From the NCBI GenBank assembly GCA_016987375.1, contig PJRA01000493.1:349852-413851 (forward strand): a stretch of 64,000 nt of DNA, given 5' to 3'. The notes beneath the pieces were generated by a model. The model ran no database searches. It was not told the DNA's origin and saw only the letters and a list, made by a program, of their open reading frames with translations. The DNA comes from Brachionus koreanus. Its lineage: Eukaryota; Rotifera; Eurotatoria; Ploima; Brachionidae. Positions 59,401-64,000 of the stretch are shown piece after piece (position 1 is the first letter of the stretch; every line of letters begins with the position of its first letter). The position numbers and the translations under genes are program-made.

Positions 59401-61188
59401 AATTGTCATCTAAAGATATCATAAATCTGTTGGAATGAACTCTAGCATTATACCCTTTGAAATCTTCGAGTGTAACGTTTCCACCTTAAATTTTGAAAGC
59501 ATTTTATTTCTTTAAATGAAATCCATTTAGAACACACCATTTTCGTTCATTTCGGACACAATAAAACCTGTCAAGACTCCATTATAAAAAGCGTCGGCTC
59601 CTTTTTCGCTTATAATTTTAAAAGTCTTTCCCAAATTTTCCATTTTAATAGTGTCATTTTCCTTGTAAACTTTATTTGTTTGCGGATTAATAAATACAGA
59701 CTTTAATCCATCATTTTGTAAAATTTGACTCTCTTTCTGTTTCAAAGCGTTAGCTAATACCTTTGATATTTTAAAACCATTAATGCATAAATCGATAGTT
59801 GGAGCAAACAAATCTTTCCATGGCAAATTTCCACCAATTTCATGAGCTTTCCAATAGCCTTTAATTTCACCGGGTATTCCACTTTTTTTACAAATAAATT
59901 GAAGGCTTTTTAAATAAATTTTAAAAAATACCTAGCTAATCCACCTTAAAAAAATTTTAGATTAATTTTAATAAAGTTTTAATAGTCATAAAAATTTGTT
60001 AAAATTTTCATTTAAATAACTATTATTCTTTTTTTTTCTGTGCTTATGTTTTTTTAATAGTCAATTTAAGTTTAAAAAAGGCCCAAACTGTTAATTTTTT
60101 TTTCAGAAAACAAAAAAATCAAAATTAAAGCTTAATTAATTAGAATTGATTAAAAATTACGAAAAATCTATTAGGGGCTGAAGAAAAAAAGAACAAAAAT
60201 TATTTGGCATTGTGAATTTTAGGAACTCTAACCAAAAATAAAATTTTAAAATTGAAATAAATTTTTTTCTTAAGCCTTAAACTAGTTCAACAAAAAGTAT
60301 CAACCAGATTAATCGCTGCAAAAAAAGTGCGAATTAAGGAAATCATTAAAAATTAATTGCAGAGATTTTTAAAGATTAAATTTCACGTGATACATTTTTA
60401 AATTTATAAATTAATAAATTCACATTGCCAATTTTTTTTGATATATTATTGATTGACTTTGCTTCAAAAATTCTGATTTCTCAATTACCAATGACTGCCT
60501 TGTCAGGATTACTGACAAACATTGTTTCAAAGGAATTTAATGGTGCACTCTCTCTTGCATCAATTATATAATTCATGTTTTTATTCCTAAAAACAAAGAA
60601 TTGAATCAATTTTTGAAAAATTTATAATTTCCTACTTTAAATATATATTCATAAAATGTCCACCTCCTATTCCCATACTCTGGGCATTCATAACCGAATT
60701 ACAAAGAGCCGTAGCAATGGCTACATCAACTGCAGAACCATTTTTTTCAAAGAATTTTCTTGATAATTTCGAGTTAAAAAATATTCATGTTTTATTAAAT
60801 TTTTTTAAATAAACCTCCCCAATGATGAACATAAAGCATTATCAGCAGCTACTGCAAATCTTTTATATTTTCCAAGGATTGATGCTTCAATTGATGAGTT
60901 GTAAACTTCATGCGCAGTATCACATTCATCAATTTCTTGAACAAAATTTGAAAAATTCGGTTAATGAAGAAATGTGTTTAATTACCATTTTTGAGAGGTT
61001 TCTTGTTTGTCTCTACAACAATTATTGTTACTAGACAAATAATTAAAGACAAAGTAACCACTAATATCCCTATTAAGAATTTGCTTGATTAAATTTAAAA
61101 GTTTTAAAAATAAAAAAACATGATTAGATAAAATTTACTTTTTTGTCAATTTTTTTGATTTCAAATTTCCCTCTTCCACACTGACCAT
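56449..61188 (-). CDS. Gamma-glutamyltransferase
   Basis: Fifteen exons: 61188-61139, 61083-60986, 60935-60815, 60758-60636, 60586-60489, 59944-59932, 59881-59538, 59484-59332, 59276-59140, 57421-57301, 57247-57184, 57134-56894, 56835-56722, 56666-56528, 56471-56449; phases agree and give 612 residues, the family size. A type II membrane ectoenzyme that transfers or hydrolyses the gamma-glutamyl group of glutathione. A short cytoplasmic N-terminus precedes a signal anchor (FLIGILVVTLSLIICLVTII). Motifs: FAVAADN, NGSAVDVAIATALCNSVMNA, QSMGIGGGHFMNIY, DARESAP, GGLASGIPGE, LPWKDLFAP, TPPPPSSG, DAGTAHISV with the autocatalytic Thr nucleophile, STINNYFGAK, DDFSTPG, SSMCPIIV, GASGGS and HHQLYPN. 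Exon 6 is only 13 nt and is required for GGLASGIPGE. The intron 57422-59139 holds a mariner relic. Confidence 0.94.
57493..58520 (-). pseudogene. Degenerate mariner element in a gamma-glutamyltransferase intron
   Basis: Ends GGTGAGTCAAAAATTTT (57494) and AAAATTTTATGACTCA (58504-58519) form imperfect inverted repeats. Internal minus-strand frames show the helix-turn-helix segment AVGTNPKLSTCQLSNNF and YTSQSTISCHLNLINKAYRH (near 58185-58080), GVIHFEL and DGRAINSE (near 57935-57890), and the end segment QRPS with FFRTAFY. The order matches mariner transposases, but stops and frameshifts are frequent. Same family as the copies at 25830 and 38574. Confidence 0.82.
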
Positions 61189-62873
61189 TTTAAATTGAAT
61201 CAAAAACGCAAAAATGTCTTTAAACTATAAAAATATCTTAAATGTTAATAAACAAGCATTTATTAGACAGATCTTAATTTTAAAATTTTTTATCAAAAGC
61301 AATTTAATCAAATCTTATCACTTGAATTTAATGGTAAATATCAAATTTTAATTAAATTGTAATAAAACTTAAATCATATGATTGTTTTAAGTATTTTTTA
61401 TGAAATTTAAGCAATTTGATCTTTCATTTTTTTTATTCTTTGACTTGTTGAAAATTATAGAAAAAGAAAATTTTTCCACTCCAATTCTCATCAATTGATC
61501 GAAAATAAAAAGTGTAAAGCTTTCAATGACAAAATAAGTAAATTTAATTCATAAAAACCTATAAACGCCTGTAATTAATAAACCCTAAAGCATATCTATG
61601 TTTAATATAACTTTAAAGAGAAATTTATGATTTAACAAATAAAAAAAATTGAAAAGAAATATATTTATTTTGAAAAAAGATTAGTTTTAATTCTAAGAAT
61701 AAAAATTGTTTTATGGCTAAATTAAGATTTAGAAAAAATTTAATTATCTTTAAATATTTTTTTTCAATATTTATACATATGAATAAATTTCTGTCTCGTT
61801 TTAATTATTTCAAGACCTTGTTTAAATGTATTTTGTGTACAGTTAGAAGATTTACTTCGAATATTTTTATTTATTTAAAACTCAAAAGTAGTTTTAATAT
61901 ATGTTAAATTTATATCAAATTAAAAAAAATCAAATAATAACATTTTAAATATTGGTTTTAATTTTCAAATAGATAATTCTTTATTTGTTTAAGAGATTTG
62001 TTAAAAGTTTCATTTTTTATTTTAAAATTTAAAACTTAAAATATAATACTATAATCTTTTGGCTCAAAGTTGGTTTAATCCAAATGAGGTTCATTAACCA
62101 CCTTTCAAGGCGACATAAGATAAAAATAAATAAGAAAAAAGATAAAATAGAAAAATTAGATAGTGTCTATATAAATATCTAAGAGTAATGTCTTTTTTTT
62201 CTGTTTTTTATTAATTTTGTTGTTAATTTATAATTTATTTAAAAAACAAAAGCGAGTTACCAGAATTGGAAACAAGTTTTATATTCCATCTAAATAATGA
62301 AGAAAATTACGCGAATCCGAATTTTGTGAATTATGAATGTTTTGATGAATTCATCTCACATTTTCACACAATTTATATTTTTGAATAAACCGTGACATTT
62401 GGGAGCTACAGTCCTAATGGCTGCAGCAATTGGTTAAAGAATTAAAAGTGTAATTAGATTTATCAAATAAGTTTTAATTATTTTTTGTTTAAAAATACAA
62501 TTTTTTTTGAGTATTTACTTCAATTTACACAACTTTGCTCTGTGTTGATTATATTAAATATCGATAAATAAAATAATTCCTTATTTCAGAATTTTTGTTT
62601 TATTCTTGCATGAAAATAGCAAAGGTGATAATTTTATGTCATTTTTTTTATGATTATTTTTTTCATCACTATTTTCACCAAGTTAAAACCGTTATTGAAA
62701 TTTTCTAAATATTAAAAAACAATAATTAAACAAAAAAAACCTATCAGATTTTTTTGAAATGACAAAAAGTAACTAAAGATTGATTATAAAAAAATATTTT
62801 CGATATAATATATTAATCTCAAAAAAAAATTAATAATTAATTTAATTCTGTCTAATTTAATGGGTTGTAATTA
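61189..62873. other. Intergenic, nothing seen
   Basis: AT-rich sequence upstream of gamma-glutamyltransferase. Open frames such as 61713-61907 are low-complexity and have no family resemblance. No repeats or RNA genes recognised. Confidence 0.5.
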
Positions 62874-63063
62874 ATTGTGCTCTTAAATATCTTAAATGTG
62901 CTCTATAATTATGCGTGCTCTAAAATTACTAAAAGTGTACACTTAACGTTATTAAATGTGCTCTTAACGAAATTATTATATGCGCCAAAAAAAAATAAAA
63001 ATGTGCTTCAAAAAAAAACAAATGTGTGCTCTAAAACAACGAAAACGGGCTCTAAATATTAAT
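62874..63063. repeat. Degenerate minisatellite, about nine units of 19-24 bp
   Basis: Units begin with variants of TGTGCTCT(T)AAA followed by an AT-rich tail: near 62874, 62896, 62914, 62934, 62956, 62982, 63001, 63021 and 63045. Copies differ by several changes each (for example ATGTGCTCTATAATT, GCGTGCTCTAAAATT, ATGTGCTTCAAAAAA, CGGGCTCTAAATATT). It borders the MULE relic and may be part of that element's subterminal sequence. Confidence 0.6.
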
Positions 63064-63178
63064 TTAAGAAAAAAAAGTATTATTTTATTTAAATTTTATA
63101 TTATTTATTTTTTAATAGACATTACAATCACAATTTAATTAAAAAAATGTATTTTAATAGAAAAAATAAAGAAAAAAT

Positions 63179-64000
63179 CTATTGATTAGATTTTGGTTTT
63201 CGACCACGTTTCTTTGGCAGAGGTCGCTGTTCAACTTCTTCTTCTTCATTATTTTCAGCTTCTGCTACCGCTGCAACTTGTTTTGGTTTTCGACCACGTT
63301 TCTTTGGCGGTGGTGGCTGTTCAACTTCTTCTTCATCATCTTTTTCGAAATTGTTTTCTTCCGATGCTGTTGCTGCTGACGTTGTAGGCTGATGTTCAAG
63401 CGCTTTTCTTGCAATTGTAGGACGACCTTTTTTTCGTTTTTCTCCAAGAGGTACATTTTTTGCTTCATTGGGAATTGTTAGTAATTTGAAACGTGCTGCT
63501 AATCCAATCAAATGTTTGCATATGTAGTTTTTCTTCTTTTTCATTTGTTGTTACCGCTAATCCAAACGGATGAAATACTTTGTTCATGTCACTTGTACCG
63601 CAGATGAGCACTGGATATCCATTCCAAATCAACTTATAAGTACCATCGGCTTGTAAAACTGATGATACTTCTGCAACCGATAATAATCTTTTTGTTGTAA
63701 TAAAGAAACGGAATGACTCTTTATCGATTTTGATTGAATCAAATTTATTGTTTGGATTATTTTCGGTGCTTTCTTCATCTATTTTTATTTGATAAAAAAT
63801 AAATGGTTCATCCATATCTTCTGGAATGTTTCCATATTGACTAAGAAGTCTTATAAGCTCACCAAAATCCAGATTCATGTAATTGGGTGGCTTAATTGTC
63901 TGAATATGATTTGAAAATTGACGATCTGTTGGAATTTTTATATTCGGATTTGTAAGCGATTCTATCTTTAAATTTTCGATAATTGTCTTTCTTTTTCTAA
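63179..64000 (-). pseudogene. MULE (Mutator-like) transposase relic, internally deleted, continues past the right edge
   Basis: Minus-strand frame 1 runs from beyond position 64000 to 63465. It contains VAEVSSVLQADGTYKLIWNG and YPVLICGTSDMNKVFHPFGL, AVTTNEKEE, the start of the MULE transposase domain with its first catalytic Asp (QADGTYKL). Near 63540 the coding sense moves to a frame one base off and resumes as NYICKHLIGLAARFKLLTIP with EAKNVPLGEKRKKGRPT, the SWIM-type zinc-finger end of such proteins. The central part with the remaining catalytic residues is missing, so an internal deletion joined the halves out of frame. Two AT-hook-like PKKRGRKPK motifs sit in ~91-bp tandem duplicates near the C-terminus. 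The element cannot be active as it stands. Confidence 0.78.

Noticed and set aside
62877..63062. Plus-strand open frame of 61 residues
   Set aside because: Read-through of the degenerate minisatellite, not a gene.
1..64000. CRISPR arrays, operons, phage or bacterial genes
   Set aside because: No regularly spaced identical repeats, no bacterial-type gene clusters; gene structures and families are animal throughout.

Overview
This is a stretch of nuclear genome from a small, AT-rich animal. About three quarters of the bases are A or T. The genes are split by many short GT-AG introns, mostly 45-70 nt, and their products belong to animal families: an AF4/FMR2 (AFF) transcription-elongation scaffold, a TASK-type two-pore potassium channel, a NIPA-like magnesium transporter, a GH18 chitinase with chitin-binding domains, gamma-glutamyltransferase and cytosolic malate dehydrogenase. 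There are no prokaryotic operons, ribosome binding sites, CRISPR arrays or recognisable tRNA/rRNA genes. My best guess is a monogonont rotifer (Brachionus-like), based on composition, short introns and gene content. That is inference and no search was possible.

Layout, left to right. 1-4858 (minus): one 12-exon gene of unknown function that runs off the left edge. 6946-7944 (minus): intronless malate dehydrogenase. 8034-9000: transposon debris. 9897-12818 (plus): an unusual RRM + F-box + LRR protein. 12956-13793 (minus): dienelactone hydrolase, tail-to-tail with the F-box gene and head-to-head with a PWWP-domain gene (14039-15884, plus). 16099-17197 (plus): unknown gene, possibly the 3' part of the PWWP gene. 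17198-23909: no gene seen. 23910-31966 (plus): AFF-family gene with a mariner relic in a large intron. 31967-35326: debris only. 35327-36055 and 37082-38133 (both minus): two small unknown genes. 38134-41300: mariner and piggyBac remains. 41301-43922 (plus): secreted chitinase. 45119-49625 (plus): NIPA-like transporter with a hAT-type MITE in its long intron. 50150-50620: an RTE-like LINE relic. 50987-55320 (minus): TASK-like channel with a TTAA-flanked piggyBac-type MITE in its first intron. 56449-61188 (minus): 15-exon gamma-glutamyltransferase with a 13-nt micro-exon and a mariner relic in an intron. 62874-63063: a degenerate minisatellite. 63179-64000 (minus): a broken MULE transposase that runs off the right edge.

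The genes do not form a shared pathway; this is an ordinary gene neighbourhood. I built exon models by hand from splice motifs, reading frame and family similarity. In the fully modelled genes the exon lengths sum to complete reading frames with matching phases, which supports them strongly. The standout features are the dominance of AAG over CAG/TAG at 3' splice sites (hand tally 42 AAG, 26 TAG, 3 CAG of 71), the RRM/F-box/LRR fusion, the micro-exon, and relics of at least five DNA transposon superfamilies plus LINEs within 64 kb. I found no convincing undescribed defence or mobile system.
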